A DNA stretch of 64,000 nt from DASPKT01 sp035626475 (lineage in GTDB: Bacteria > Pseudomonadota > Alphaproteobacteria > Azospirillales > Azospirillaceae), in the NCBI GenBank assembly GCA_035626475.1, contig DASPNP010000037.1, positions 1 through 64,000 of the forward strand, written 5' to 3'. The translations under genes were made by a program, and so were the position numbers. The notes below the pieces were generated by a model. It saw only the letters and a list, made by a program, of their open reading frames with translations, did no database searches and had not been told where the DNA came from. The number at the start of each line of letters is the position of its first letter. The stretch's first letter is position 1. This document shows, one piece after another, positions 26,600-34,869 of this stretch.

Positions 26600-28969
26600 A
26601 TGGCCAGAAAGCCCTTCCTCCAGAGCCTCGAGCATTTCTGCTTCCGCCACCGGGCGCTGCTGCTGATCCTGTTCACGCTGGCGACCGCCTTCATGGGCTG
26701 GCAGGCCTCGAAGCTGCGCGTCGACGCCGGCTTCGAGAAGCAGCTGCCGGTCGACCATCCCTTCATGCAGACCTTCCTGCAGTACCAGAAGGATTTCGGC
26801 GGCGCGAACCGCGTGCTGGTGGCGCTCTCCGTCAAGGAAGGCGACATCTACACGCCGCAGTTCTTCGAGAAGCTGAAGCAGGTCACGGACGAGATCTTCT
26901 TCGTCCCCGGCGTCGACCGTGCCAGCGTGACCTCGCTGTTCACGCCGAACGTCCGCTTCATCGAGATCGTCGAGGACGGCTTCGCCGGCGGCAACGTCAT
27001 CCCGGCCGAGTTCCAGGCGACGCCCGAATGGCTGGGCGTGGTGCGCGAGAACGTGCTGAAGTCGGGCCAGGTCGGCCGCCTGGTGGCGGAGGACTTCACC
27101 GCCGCCCTGGTCAGCGCCCAGTTGATCGACCGCGACCCGCGCACCGGCCAGCGGCTGGACTATCTGGACGTGGCCGACCGGCTGGAGCAGATCCGCGCCA
27201 AGTACGCGGCCGACGGCATCGAGATCCACATCATCGGCTTCGCCAAGGCGATGGGCGACATCGCCGACGGCGCCGCCGGCGTGATCCTGTTCTTCGGCCT
27301 GGCCTTCGTCATCACCGCGCTGCTGGTTTGGGGTTACGGCCGCAGCTTCATGATGACGGCGGTGCTGCTGCTGATCTCGGTCACCACCGTCATCTGGCAG
27401 CTGGGCCTGCTGGTGCTGATGGGCTACGGCATGGACCCGCTGTCCATCCTGGTGCCCTTCCTGGTCTTCGCCATCGCCATCAGCCACGGCGTGCAGAATG
27501 TCGGCACCATCACCCAGGAGATCGGCAAGGGGGCGGACATCCACACGGCCGCCCGCATCAGCTTCGAGCGGCTGTTCATCCCCGGCGTCTCCGCCCTGAT
27601 CACCGACGCGCTGGCCTTCCTGACCATCATGATCATCAACATTCAGATGATCCAGGAGCTGGCCGTCTCCTCCTCGCTGGGCATGATGATCATCATCCTG
27701 ACCCACCTGGTGATCCTGCCGCTGGCGCTGAGCTACCTGCCGCTGGGCGACCGCTACCGCAAGAGCGTGTCGGGCCAGGTCGGCCGCTTCGACCCGATCT
27801 GGCGCGCCTTCGCGGTCTTCGCCACGCCCAGGGGCGCCGTTCCCGCGCTGATCGTCGGCGTCGCCATGACGGTCTGGGCCGGCTACGTGCAGAAGGACAT
27901 GGTGGTCGGCGACGTCGATGCCGGCGTGCCGGAGCTCTGGCCGGACAGCGTCTACAACAAGGACGCCGCGCTGATCGTGGACCGCTTCGCCATCGGCGTG
28001 GACGTGATCCAGGTGATCGCCGAGGCGCCGGCCAACGCCTGCATCGACTACAAGGTCATCAAGCAGATCGACGATTTCGACTGGCATGTCCGCAACGTCG
28101 ACGGCGTGCAGTCGACCATCTCGCTCCCCAGCGTCATGAAGACGGTCAATGCCGGCTGGAACGAGGGCAACCTCAACTGGCGCATCCTGCCGCGCAACAG
28201 CCAGGTGCTGGTCCGCACCGTGTCGCCGGTGGAGACCTCGACCGGCCTGCTGAACGCCGACTGCTCGGTCATGCCGGTGCTGGTCTTCACCAAGGACCAC
28301 AAGGCCGAGACCATCGACCGGGTGGTGGCGGCGGTGGAGGCCTACAACAAGGCCAATCCCTCGTCCGACGTGAAGTTCCGCCTCGCCACCGGCAATGTCG
28401 GCGTGATGGCGGCGACCAACCAGACGGTGCTGGAAGCCGAGAAGCCGATGCTGGGCTACGTCTACGTGACCGTCATCGTCTTCTGCATCATCACCTTCCG
28501 CTCGCTGGTGGGCTCGCTGGCGACGGTGCTGCCGCTGATCCTGGTGTCGCTGCTCTGCAACGCGCTGATGACCATGCTGGGCATCGGGCTGAAGATCTCG
28601 ACCCTGCCGGCGGCGGCGCTGGGCGTCGGCATCGGCGTCGATTACGGCCTCTACATCTTCAACCGGCTGCAGGCCTACCTGAAGCATGGCCTGACCTTCG
28701 CCGAGGCCTATTACCGCACGCTGCAGGAGACGGGCAGCTCGGTGCTGTTCACCGGCCTGACGCTGGCGGTCGGCGTGGCGACCTGGACCCTGTCGGACCT
28801 GAAGTTCCAGGCGGACATGGGCCTGCTGCTGACCTTCATCTTCATCGCCAACATGGTCGGCGCCATCATCCTGCTGCCGGCCATCGCGGCGCTGCTCTAC
28901 AAATGGTTCCCGAAGCTGTACGAGGCCGAGGTCCGCCGCGCCTCCAAGCGCGAGTTCGCGGCGCACTGA
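26600..28969 (+). CDS. MMPL/RND-family exporter
   Basis: A 789-residue inner-membrane transporter in the hydrophobe/MMPL branch of the RND superfamily. It shows the duplicated layout: span at residues 17-35, first periplasmic loop, five spans about 220-375, span near 420, second loop, and five spans about 620-770. The motif GIGVDYGLYIFNRL near 675 is the conserved TM segment of MMPL exporters. It is the last gene of the DUF1302-DUF1329-YCF48 operon, 17 bases after YCF48. Related exporters move lipids or other hydrophobic molecules; the cargo here is unknown, and no biosynthetic gene adjoins it. Confidence 0.92.
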   Translation: MARKPFLQSLEHFCFRHRALLLILFTLATAFMGWQASKLRVDAGFEKQLPVDHPFMQTFLQYQKDFGGANRVLVALSVKEGDIYTPQFFEKLKQVTDEIFFVPGVDRASVTSLFTPNVRFIEIVEDGFAGGNVIPAEFQATPEWLGVVRENVLKSGQVGRLVAEDFTAALVSAQLIDRDPRTGQRLDYLDVADRLEQIRAKYAADGIEIHIIGFAKAMGDIADGAAGVILFFGLAFVITALLVWGYGRSFMMTAVLLLISVTTVIWQLGLLVLMGYGMDPLSILVPFLVFAIAISHGVQNVGTITQEIGKGADIHTAARISFERLFIPGVSALITDALAFLTIMIINIQMIQELAVSSSLGMMIIILTHLVILPLALSYLPLGDRYRKSVSGQVGRFDPIWRAFAVFATPRGAVPALIVGVAMTVWAGYVQKDMVVGDVDAGVPELWPDSVYNKDAALIVDRFAIGVDVIQVIAEAPANACIDYKVIKQIDDFDWHVRNVDGVQSTISLPSVMKTVNAGWNEGNLNWRILPRNSQVLVRTVSPVETSTGLLNADCSVMPVLVFTKDHKAETIDRVVAAVEAYNKANPSSDVKFRLATGNVGVMAATNQTVLEAEKPMLGYVYVTVIVFCIITFRSLVGSLATVLPLILVSLLCNALMTMLGIGLKISTLPAAALGVGIGVDYGLYIFNRLQAYLKHGLTFAEAYYRTLQETGSSVLFTGLTLAVGVATWTLSDLKFQADMGLLLTFIFIANMVGAIILLPAIAALLYKWFPKLYEAEVRRASKREFAAH

Positions 28970-28992
28970 CGCGGGCGGGAGCCCGATGCGAC

Positions 28993-29028
28993 GAAGGGCC
29001 GGGGAGCGATCCCCGGCCCTTCTTCTTT
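28993..29028 (+). terminator. Intrinsic terminator of the DUF1302-MMPL operon
   Basis: GAAGGGCCGGGG and CCCCGGCCCTTC form a perfect 12-bp stem with loop AGCGAT, followed by TTCTTT. It lies 24 bases after the MMPL stop codon. Confidence 0.85.
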
Positions 29029-29037
29029 GCGGCATGA

Positions 29038-29772
29038 TCAGGAGGTGGGGGCCGGCTCGACCTGCCCGACCCAGGGCCAGCCCCGCGCCGCCGTGGCGGC
29101 GGCGGTCAGCACCACCGACCGCCCGTCCCGGCGGAAGGCGCCGAAGCGGCCCAGGATGCGGGCGAGGTTGGGGTCGGCGCTGCGGATTTCCTCCAGCCAG
29201 TAGCGGGTCATCTCCCGCGCGATCCCCGGCGCGAGATCGGCCAGGTCGGGATTGCGGATGCTGACCGAGACGGGGTGGAAGAAGAAGCGCGCGTCGGCCG
29301 CCGCGCGCCGCACGCGGCCGGCGGCGAAGACCAGGGTGCAGGCGGAATGGCAGCGGGCGCCCGGGCCGACGCGGGTGGTCACCTCCACCCCGGCCGGCAG
29401 CGCCCGCAGGAACCAGGCGAGGTTCATCGCCTCGGGCAGGCGCCCGCCCCCGCTGTCGAGGTCGAGCACCAGCCGGCAGCGCCCTTCCGCCACCGCGGCG
29501 GCGATGCCGGCCTTCAGCCCGGCCATCTTTCCACGCTCCACGTCGCCGGAGAGCCGCAGCGCGACCGGCGGCGCCTCCCGGCAGTCGGGCCAGGCGGGCA
29601 CCGTCACGGGCGGCAGGGCGGCGGCGACGACGGCCCGGGCGACGGCGCGCGGGTCGTCCGCCGCCACGCCGTCCGGCAGCGCCGCCGCGCCGGGCAGGGC
29701 GGACAGGCCGAGGAGGCCTGACAGGAACAGGATCGGCGCCCACCGGCGGCGGGCGCGGCGCGCTTGGACCAT
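29038..29772 (-). CDS. COG3904-type periplasmic protein with ClpP/crotonase-like fold
   Basis: A 244-residue exported protein. The start at 29772 (MVQARRARRR) gives a signal sequence (LFLSGLLGLSALPGAAA). The core contains LVLDLDSGGGRLPEAMNLAWF, GARCHSACTLVFAAG and RFFFHPV. The Ser in CHSAC and His in FHPV stand where the ClpP-like catalytic Ser and His would be. Proteins of this type are annotated as predicted periplasmic, ClpP-like; activity has not been established. It converges on the MMPL operon and is read alone. Confidence 0.75.
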   Translation of the reverse strand: MVQARRARRRWAPILFLSGLLGLSALPGAAALPDGVAADDPRAVARAVVAAALPPVTVPAWPDCREAPPVALRLSGDVERGKMAGLKAGIAAAVAEGRCRLVLDLDSGGGRLPEAMNLAWFLRALPAGVEVTTRVGPGARCHSACTLVFAAGRVRRAAADARFFFHPVSVSIRNPDLADLAPGIAREMTRYWLEEIRSADPNLARILGRFGAFRRDGRSVVLTAAATAARGWPWVGQVEPAPTS

Positions 29773-29853
29773 GATGCTTCGGAGCCTGAGGGAGCGGCGG
29801 GGGCACGGGCCCCTCCCCTCATCTGGGCCGCCGCCGCCCCGCGGGCCAGCAAC

Positions 29854-29882
29854 AAAAAAGGGGGCCGCGCGAGGCGGCCCCC
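29854..29882 (-). terminator. Intrinsic terminator of the GDSL autotransporter gene
   Basis: Read on the minus strand, GGGGGCCGC pairs with GCGGCCCCC around a five-base loop and is followed by TTTTTT. It lies about 40 bases after the autotransporter stop. Confidence 0.85.
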
Positions 29883-29919
29883 TTCCCAATCGTCGGCCCC
29901 GTCGTCGGGATGGACGCGA

Positions 29920-31770
29920 TCAGAAGCCGGCGCGGATGCGGGCCATGAAGGCGTGGTCCTGACGGTCCTTGTTGGCGACGGTGCCCTCGTAGCCGAAGGT
30001 CGCCTGCGCCTCGTCGGTGCCGACGGACAGGCCGAAGCCGCCCACGACGCTGCCGCGCTTGCCGGCCTGCGGGTCCGCCTCGGCGCGCTGGCCACCGGCG
30101 AGCGTCGCGAAGACGCGGCGGGCGTCGCCCAGGAACTCGTGCTCGTACGCCAGGCTGGCGTAGGGCGCGATGGCCGTGTCGCCGCCGAAGCGGCCGGTGA
30201 CCTGGGCGCCGATCGAGCCGACCAGCGACTCGGCGTTGGTCTGCTGCACGGTCAGGGCGAGCGGGCCGGCGCCGTCCTCGGTGTAGCCGTCCACCTCGGT
30301 GTTGATGTAGCGCAGGCCGGCCACCGGGCCGACGCCGACGCTCTCGGTGCCGAAGGTATAGCCGGTGTTCAGCGCGGCGCCGTAGGTGTTGCCGTGCGTC
30401 GAGGCCGTGCCGGTCGGCGCGGCGGCCAGGAAGGTCGCGCGGCGGATCCGGTCGTAGTCGTCGAAGCTGAAGGACAGCGTGCCGTCGGCATGGAAGCCGT
30501 CGAAGGCGGTCGAGACGTAGCCGGTCAGGGTGTAGGCCTGCAGGCTGGCGTCGCCGGCGTTGAAGTCCAGGTCCTGGGTGGCGTCGCCATAGCCGAAGCT
30601 CATGCCGGCCATGACGTTGTCGTCGACGCGGTAGTCGGCGCCGATGGCCAGCGTGTAGCCGTCATAGTCGAAGCCGGCGCGGCCCGAGATCGGGTCGCGG
30701 TCGCCCTCGGCGTAGTTGCCGTAGAGGAAGATGCCGAAGCGGCCATCCTCGCCGGCCTGGGCGCTGGTCAGGCCCAGCATGCCCGTGCCCGAGCGGGCGC
30801 CGGCCAGGCGGGCGGTCACGGCGCCGGTGGCGTTCTCGTGCATGATCAGGCCCAGCTCCGGCTGGGCGGCGATGCCCTCGGGGCCGTTCACCACGGCGGC
30901 GACGGTGCCGGCGGTAAACTGGGCGATCACGGCGTGCGTCGCCGTCGTCGGGTGGATCGGGTCGAAGAAGGTCGTGCCGGCCGCACCCGCCGGCGTGGCG
31001 CAGGCGCCGGTCAGCGCCGTGCCGGTGAAGCAGGGCACCGTGGTGTTGCTGAAGCCGTAGGCCGCCGGGTTGGCGTTGAAGGCCGCCGACAGGGTGTTGA
31101 TGTCGACCACGATGACGCGGCTGCCCGGCGTCGCCGCCTGGATGTCGCGCGCGGTCTGGCTGATGAAGGCGTTGTGCAGCAGCGTGATCTGGTTCGCCTG
31201 GCCCGAGGCCGCCGGGCCGTTGGCGCGGCCGCCGGGCGTGTCGCCCAGGTTCGGCAGGTTGAACAGCAGCACGTTGCGGGCGCCGGCCGCCATCAGGCGG
31301 GTGGCGGCGGTGCCGGCGTTGGTGGCGACGCCGCGGGCGAAGGCGGTCGGGTCGGCGGTCGGGGCCGAGAAGAACTGGAAGTAGTCGTTGGCGCCGATCC
31401 AGACGGCATAGAGGCCGTTCGGGTTCAGCGCCGGCGTCGCCGCCAGCTGGGCGCTGACCTGGCTCTGCACGTCGATCGGGCGCTCGGCGGTGGAGCGGGC
31501 GCCGCCGAAGGCGCGGCTGACCACCGGGGTGCCGCCCAGCAGCGGGCTCAGCTGCTCGGCCCAGACCGGGCCGTTGGAGAAGCGGCCGCCGACATAGGGG
31601 GCCGGCGGCGCCTGGCCGAACTGGGCGAGGTTGCCGGGGTCGCTCAGGCTGTCGCCGAAGACCACCACGTTGGAGAAGCGCTGCGGCGCGGTCTGCGCCT
31701 GGGCGGCGGTGCCGGCGGCGGCAAGGGCCAGCGCGGCGAGCGCGGTGGTGCCCATCAACTTCCTGATCAT
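29920..31770 (-). CDS. GDSL esterase/lipase autotransporter (type Va)
   Basis: A 616-residue secreted protein. After a signal peptide (TALAALALAAAGTAAQA) comes a GDSL hydrolase domain, residues about 30-320: block I VVFGDSLSDPGN (catalytic Ser), WIGANDYF (Asn of block III), and DPIHPTTATHA (Asp and His of block V). The C-terminal 275 or so residues are an autotransporter beta-barrel ending MARIRAGF. The nearest well-known analogue is EstA of Pseudomonas, a surface-displayed esterase. The start at 31770 (MIRKLMG) is best spaced from GGGAGG; in-frame ATG at 31773 is possible. A TTAACC/CTAGC motif lies upstream. Confidence 0.93.
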   Translation of the reverse strand: MIRKLMGTTALAALALAAAGTAAQAQTAPQRFSNVVVFGDSLSDPGNLAQFGQAPPAPYVGGRFSNGPVWAEQLSPLLGGTPVVSRAFGGARSTAERPIDVQSQVSAQLAATPALNPNGLYAVWIGANDYFQFFSAPTADPTAFARGVATNAGTAATRLMAAGARNVLLFNLPNLGDTPGGRANGPAASGQANQITLLHNAFISQTARDIQAATPGSRVIVVDINTLSAAFNANPAAYGFSNTTVPCFTGTALTGACATPAGAAGTTFFDPIHPTTATHAVIAQFTAGTVAAVVNGPEGIAAQPELGLIMHENATGAVTARLAGARSGTGMLGLTSAQAGEDGRFGIFLYGNYAEGDRDPISGRAGFDYDGYTLAIGADYRVDDNVMAGMSFGYGDATQDLDFNAGDASLQAYTLTGYVSTAFDGFHADGTLSFSFDDYDRIRRATFLAAAPTGTASTHGNTYGAALNTGYTFGTESVGVGPVAGLRYINTEVDGYTEDGAGPLALTVQQTNAESLVGSIGAQVTGRFGGDTAIAPYASLAYEHEFLGDARRVFATLAGGQRAEADPQAGKRGSVVGGFGLSVGTDEAQATFGYEGTVANKDRQDHAFMARIRAGF

Positions 31771-31819
31771 CATTCCTCCCAATTTGGCCCGGGGCGTCCA
31801 GCGCCCGGCCTTCCAGGGG

Positions 31820-31847
31820 GGAAGCTAGCGAAAAGCCGGTTAACGCG
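31820..31847 (-). promoter_or_regulatory. TTAACC + GCTAGC promoter motif, GDSL gene
   Basis: On the minus strand GTTAACC (ending at 31838) is followed 8 bases later by GCTAGCTTCC (31829-31820), about 50 bases before the start codon. TTAACC is the half-site of the CtrA cell-cycle regulator and GCTAGC resembles the Caulobacter-type -10 GCTANAWC. The pattern recurs before two other surface-protein genes. Confidence 0.4.
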
Positions 31848-31955
31848 AAAGAATCGAAGCGCCCCGGGACCGGTCCGTGCGACGAAAGGCCTTGCGGGCG
31901 CGGCAGCCTTGCAACAGGTCGGGCGGCGGAACGCCGATGCAGGAGGGAACGGGAC

Positions 31956-32276
31956 ATGATCATCGTGACGACGGACCAGATCGAGGGACGCCGGGTCGGC
32001 GCCTATCTGGGGCTGGTGGCCGGCGAGGCCATCGTCGGCATCAACGTCTTCCGCGACATGTTCGCGGGCATCCGCGACATCGTCGGCGGCCGCTCCGGCG
32101 GCTACCAGGCGGCGCTGCGCGAGGCCCGGGAGCATGCGCTGGCCGACCTGCGCGAGGCGGCCCGCGAGATGGGGGCCGACGCCGTGATCGGCGTGGATCT
32201 GGACTATGAGGTGCTGGGCAAGGAGAACGGCATGCTCATGGTGTCGGTCAACGGCACGGCCGTGAAGCTGGCGTGA
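31956..32276 (+). CDS. YbjQ/UPF0145 family protein
   Basis: A 106-residue small cytoplasmic protein covering the whole YbjQ (DUF74, heavy-metal-binding-domain-like) family: ILVTT-type start MIIVTTDQIEG, GLVAGEAIVGINVFRDMFAGIRDIVGG, and MGADAVIGVDLDYE. It forms pentameric rings in solved homologues; its function is unsettled. AGGAGGGAA is well placed upstream of the ATG. It is monocistronic and converges on the beta-helix gene, with a strong hairpin between. Confidence 0.9.
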   Translation: MIIVTTDQIEGRRVGAYLGLVAGEAIVGINVFRDMFAGIRDIVGGRSGGYQAALREAREHALADLREAAREMGADAVIGVDLDYEVLGKENGMLMVSVNGTAVKLA

Positions 32277-32280
32277 GGAC

Positions 32281-32324
32281 GGGCGCCCGGCGCCGGGGGA
32301 GACGCTCCCCCGGGCCGGGCGCCC
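32281..32324. terminator. Long G+C hairpin between convergent genes
   Basis: GGGCGCCCGGC, then CCGGGGGAG, pair with CTCCCCCGG, then GCCGGGCGCCC, around ACG: a nearly 20-bp stem. There is no T-run on either strand, so it probably limits read-through from both sides or marks the 3' ends. Confidence 0.6.
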
Positions 32325-32343
32325 GCCGACCGCTTCGGACGGG

Positions 32344-33768
32344 TCAGACCGAGGCGCCGAAACCGCCGAAGTCGAACGCGCCCAGGCCGACCAGGCCGAT
32401 GTCGCCGAAGCCGGCATCGACCGGCAGGGGCGCCGGGGCGACCGGGGCCGGCTCGGCCGCCGGGGTCCAGACCGGGTCCGGCATCGGCGCCGGGACGGGG
32501 GCCGGGACGGGGGCCGCCGGGGTGAAGACCAGCGTCTGCTCGACGACCGGCGCCGGGGCGACCACCGGGGCGGGCGCCGGAGCCGGCGCCACGACCGGGG
32601 CGGGAGCGACCACCGGGGCCGGCGGCAGCGGCGCGGGCTGCGGCGCCGGGGCCGAGGCGGCGGTGCCCGACGGGTCCGCCGGGATGCCGTGCGGATGCTG
32701 CGGCGTGGCGAAGGCCGCGCCGGCGTCGCCGGTGGCGCCGTCATAGGTGCCGGAGATGGTGACGTTCTTGGCGCCGCCCATGGTGGCGACGGCGTCGCCG
32801 CCGGACTTGCTCACCATGTTGCCGAGGATGTCGGCGCCGACCACGCCCTGGCCCAGGACCAGGATGCCGTTCTTGGCGCTGCCGACCACGGCGTTGTCGC
32901 GGACCGTCACGTCGTCGGTGACGTGGGCCGACTTGTTGAACACCATGATGCCGCCATGGCCGGTGTTCGTGCCGCCGGTGTTCTTCACCAGATTGTTCTC
33001 GACCAGGACGTTCCTGACGCCGAACGTGTCGTAGCTGGTCTCGCCGGCGATGTAGATGCCGGCCTTGCCGCCGTGGTTGCCGTCCACCGTGTTGTGGATG
33101 ATCGTCACGTTCTCGCCGCCGACGGTGGAGATGTTGCGGCCCCACTCATTGTCGGTGACGGTGTTGCCGGAGATGACGATGTCCTTCGTCGGCGAGCCCC
33201 ACTTGTTGTAGCTGACCACCGCGATGCCGTCGTCCTCGGCATGGCTGATCCGGTTGCCCTGGACCAGCACGTGGTGCGTGCCGTTGGTCATGTGGATGCT
33301 GTCGGCGTTGGTGCTGTCGATCCGGTTGTCGCTGATGCGGCCCCAGCCCGAGTTCTGCACCAGGATGCCGGCGCCGTGGGAATTGGCGATCTTGATGCCG
33401 TCGATGGTGAAGGCGCTGGCGTCCTTCACCAGCACCTTGGCGGTGGTGCCGGCGGTGCCGCGGGTGGTGGCGTCGCTGTCCAGCGCCAGGTTGGTCAGGC
33501 TGGCGCCGTCGCCGGTCAGGATCACGGCCTGGTCCTTGCCCACCGCCTTCAGGACGGACTTGTCGCCGGCGCCGGTCATGTCGACGCCGTTCAGCTTCAG
33601 CGTACCGTTGTGGATGAAGGTGCCCTCGGGCACCCGGACGTCGAGGCCCTTGGCCTTGGCGGTGTCGATCGCATTCTGGATCGCGGCGCGGTTGTCGGTC
33701 TTCCCGTCGCCAACGGCACCGAAATCGGTGATGGAGACATAAGCCTGGGCGGGGTTCCGTGCAGTCAT
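32344..33768 (-). CDS. Right-handed beta-helix protein with Pro/Ala-rich tail
   Basis: A 474-residue protein. Residues 10-35 (SITDFGAVGDGKTDNRAA) match the start of pectate-lyase-3/polygalacturonase-type beta-helices. Repeated short strands follow to about 365 (NVTIIHNTVDGNHGGKAGIYI, VTVRDNAVVGSAKNGILVL). Residues about 372-450 are a low-complexity Pro-Ala-Val tail (APAPVVAPAP repeats), and the last 25 are Gly/hydrophobic (DIGLVGLGAFDFGGFGASV). There is no signal peptide. The shape suggests a polysaccharide-binding or -cleaving surface protein, perhaps exported by a type I system through its C-terminus, but no secretion genes are adjacent. Confidence 0.85.
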   Translation of the reverse strand: MTARNPAQAYVSITDFGAVGDGKTDNRAAIQNAIDTAKAKGLDVRVPEGTFIHNGTLKLNGVDMTGAGDKSVLKAVGKDQAVILTGDGASLTNLALDSDATTRGTAGTTAKVLVKDASAFTIDGIKIANSHGAGILVQNSGWGRISDNRIDSTNADSIHMTNGTHHVLVQGNRISHAEDDGIAVVSYNKWGSPTKDIVISGNTVTDNEWGRNISTVGGENVTIIHNTVDGNHGGKAGIYIAGETSYDTFGVRNVLVENNLVKNTGGTNTGHGGIMVFNKSAHVTDDVTVRDNAVVGSAKNGILVLGQGVVGADILGNMVSKSGGDAVATMGGAKNVTISGTYDGATGDAGAAFATPQHPHGIPADPSGTAASAPAPQPAPLPPAPVVAPAPVVAPAPAPAPVVAPAPVVEQTLVFTPAAPVPAPVPAPMPDPVWTPAAEPAPVAPAPLPVDAGFGDIGLVGLGAFDFGGFGASV

Positions 33769-34031
33769 CGGTCGCTTCCTTTTCAGTCTGCGCCCGGACG
33801 TAATTCACCGTCGCCGCAATATTCATCTGCAGCGCCACAGTATCTGGTGAATGTGTTGGTGGGTCCGGGCAACAAGTGCGAGACGGAAGCTAGTCCGGTA
33901 TGGTTAACCGGAGCTTACCTATCGGAAGTGACTTGCCATTGCCCGAGAAACTTTGCCAGTCCTGTCACAGCCCTGTCACCGCACCTGTGGGATCCCAAGG
34001 GTTTGCGGCGGCATCGACTAGCATATGTCCG
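33769..34031. other. Beta-helix gene leader and promoter region
   Basis: This is a relatively A+T-rich intergenic region between the beta-helix gene (minus) and the cytochrome c terminator. It holds the TTAACCAT/CTAGC motif at 33885-33909 and a 7-base inverted repeat, ATTCACC (33803) and GGTGAAT (33846), in the probable leader. No protein-like frame with a ribosome-binding site was seen on either strand. Confidence 0.5.
33885..33909 (-). promoter_or_regulatory. TTAACCAT + CTAGC promoter motif, beta-helix gene
   Basis: On the minus strand GGTTAACCATACCGGA is followed directly by CTAGCTTCC. TTAACCAT is exactly the extended CtrA half-site known from Caulobacter promoters. The site is about 120-140 bases upstream of the start codon. 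Confidence 0.45.
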
Positions 34032-34068
34032 CATAGAAGAAGGGCGGGCAAGGCCATCCGGCCCGCCC
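34032..34068 (-). terminator. Intrinsic terminator of the cytochrome c gene
   Basis: On the minus strand GGGCGGGC (34068-34061) and GCCCGCCC (34049-34042) form a stem followed by TTCTTCTAT. It lies about 30 bases after the cytochrome c stop codon. Confidence 0.75.
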
Positions 34069-34099
34069 GCCCCGTTATAGAAGCGATGAGGGATACCCC

Positions 34100-34477
34100 T
34101 TACTTCGCCGTCGCCTGCTTCAGATAGGCCAGCAGGTCGGCGCGGTCCTCGGGCTTAGGAATGCCGGCGAAGGCCATGCGGTTGCCCGGCAGGAACTCCG
34201 ACGGCTTGGCCAGCCACTTGTCCAGCTGCTCCGGCGTCCAGGCGAAGTTCGCGTTCTTCAGCGCCTCGGAGTACTTGAAGCCCTCGGCGGCGGCGGTCTT
34301 GCGGCCGAAGAGGTTGTGCAGGTTCGGACCGACCTTGTTGGCCCCGCCGGCCTCGACCGTGTGGCAGGCCTTGCAGCGCAGATAGACCTTCTCGCCCTTC
34401 GCGGGATCGCCCTCCTGCGCGGCGGCGGCGCCGGAGATCATCAGGACGGCAAGGGCGGCGATGGCAGCGGACTTCAT
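34100..34477 (-). CDS. Periplasmic class I cytochrome c
   Basis: A 125-residue c-type cytochrome with signal peptide (AALAVLMISGAAAA). One haem site, CKACH, sits near residue 35, with a likely Met sixth ligand in GNRMAFAGIP near 100. The layout KVGPNLHNLFGRK...FKYSEALKNA is that of cytochrome c2/c550, small soluble electron carriers between the bc1 complex and terminal oxidases or other acceptors. It is monocistronic with its own terminator. Length and motifs are complete. Confidence 0.93.
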   Translation of the reverse strand: MKSAAIAALAVLMISGAAAAQEGDPAKGEKVYLRCKACHTVEAGGANKVGPNLHNLFGRKTAAAEGFKYSEALKNANFAWTPEQLDKWLAKPSEFLPGNRMAFAGIPKPEDRADLLAYLKQATAK

Positions 34478-34558
34478 GGGGAATCTCCCGGTGCGTTGCG
34501 TTTCCGCGGCGGACGGTAGGCGCCTACCTCCTCCGCGTCAACGCGACGCTCTGTCCCG

Positions 34559-34738
34559 TCAGGATGGCAGCCCGACGTCCCGGCGCAGATGCTCGCCCAG
34601 CCCCTCCAGCGCCCGCTCCTGCCGGCGCGGGGCGGCGGGGACCCCATAGAACAGGGCCGCGCCCAAGCCGCCGAGCGTGGACAGTCGCCAGGGCAGGTCG
34701 ACGGGCGGCGGGTAGGCGGGCAAAGACTTCTTATCCAT
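34559..34738 (-). CDS. Small DUF1127-like protein
   Basis: A 59-residue basic protein starting MDKKSLPAYPPP (ATG 34738, with GGAGAGGG upstream). Its C-terminus, ERALEGLGEHLRRDVGLPS, fits the DUF1127 pattern (L..L..HLLRDIGL); small Arg-rich DUF1127 proteins in alphaproteobacteria affect RNA turnover, phosphate or stress responses. The gene is divergent from a GcvA-type LysR regulator, an arrangement seen repeatedly for this family, so the LysR protein probably controls it. The frame is open upstream to 34858, but that would overlap the LysR promoter. Confidence 0.7.
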   Translation of the reverse strand: MDKKSLPAYPPPVDLPWRLSTLGGLGAALFYGVPAAPRRQERALEGLGEHLRRDVGLPS

Positions 34739-34869
34739 GACCCTCTCCATCTCCAGATCGGACCGCGGCGCGGCCCTTCGTCGAGGAGAGCTTCCGCCTG
34801 TCCGTGCTTGCCGACAAACGAGTAATCCGGATAGAACGCACAAGTTGATTTTATGCATGGAGCGCCCCG

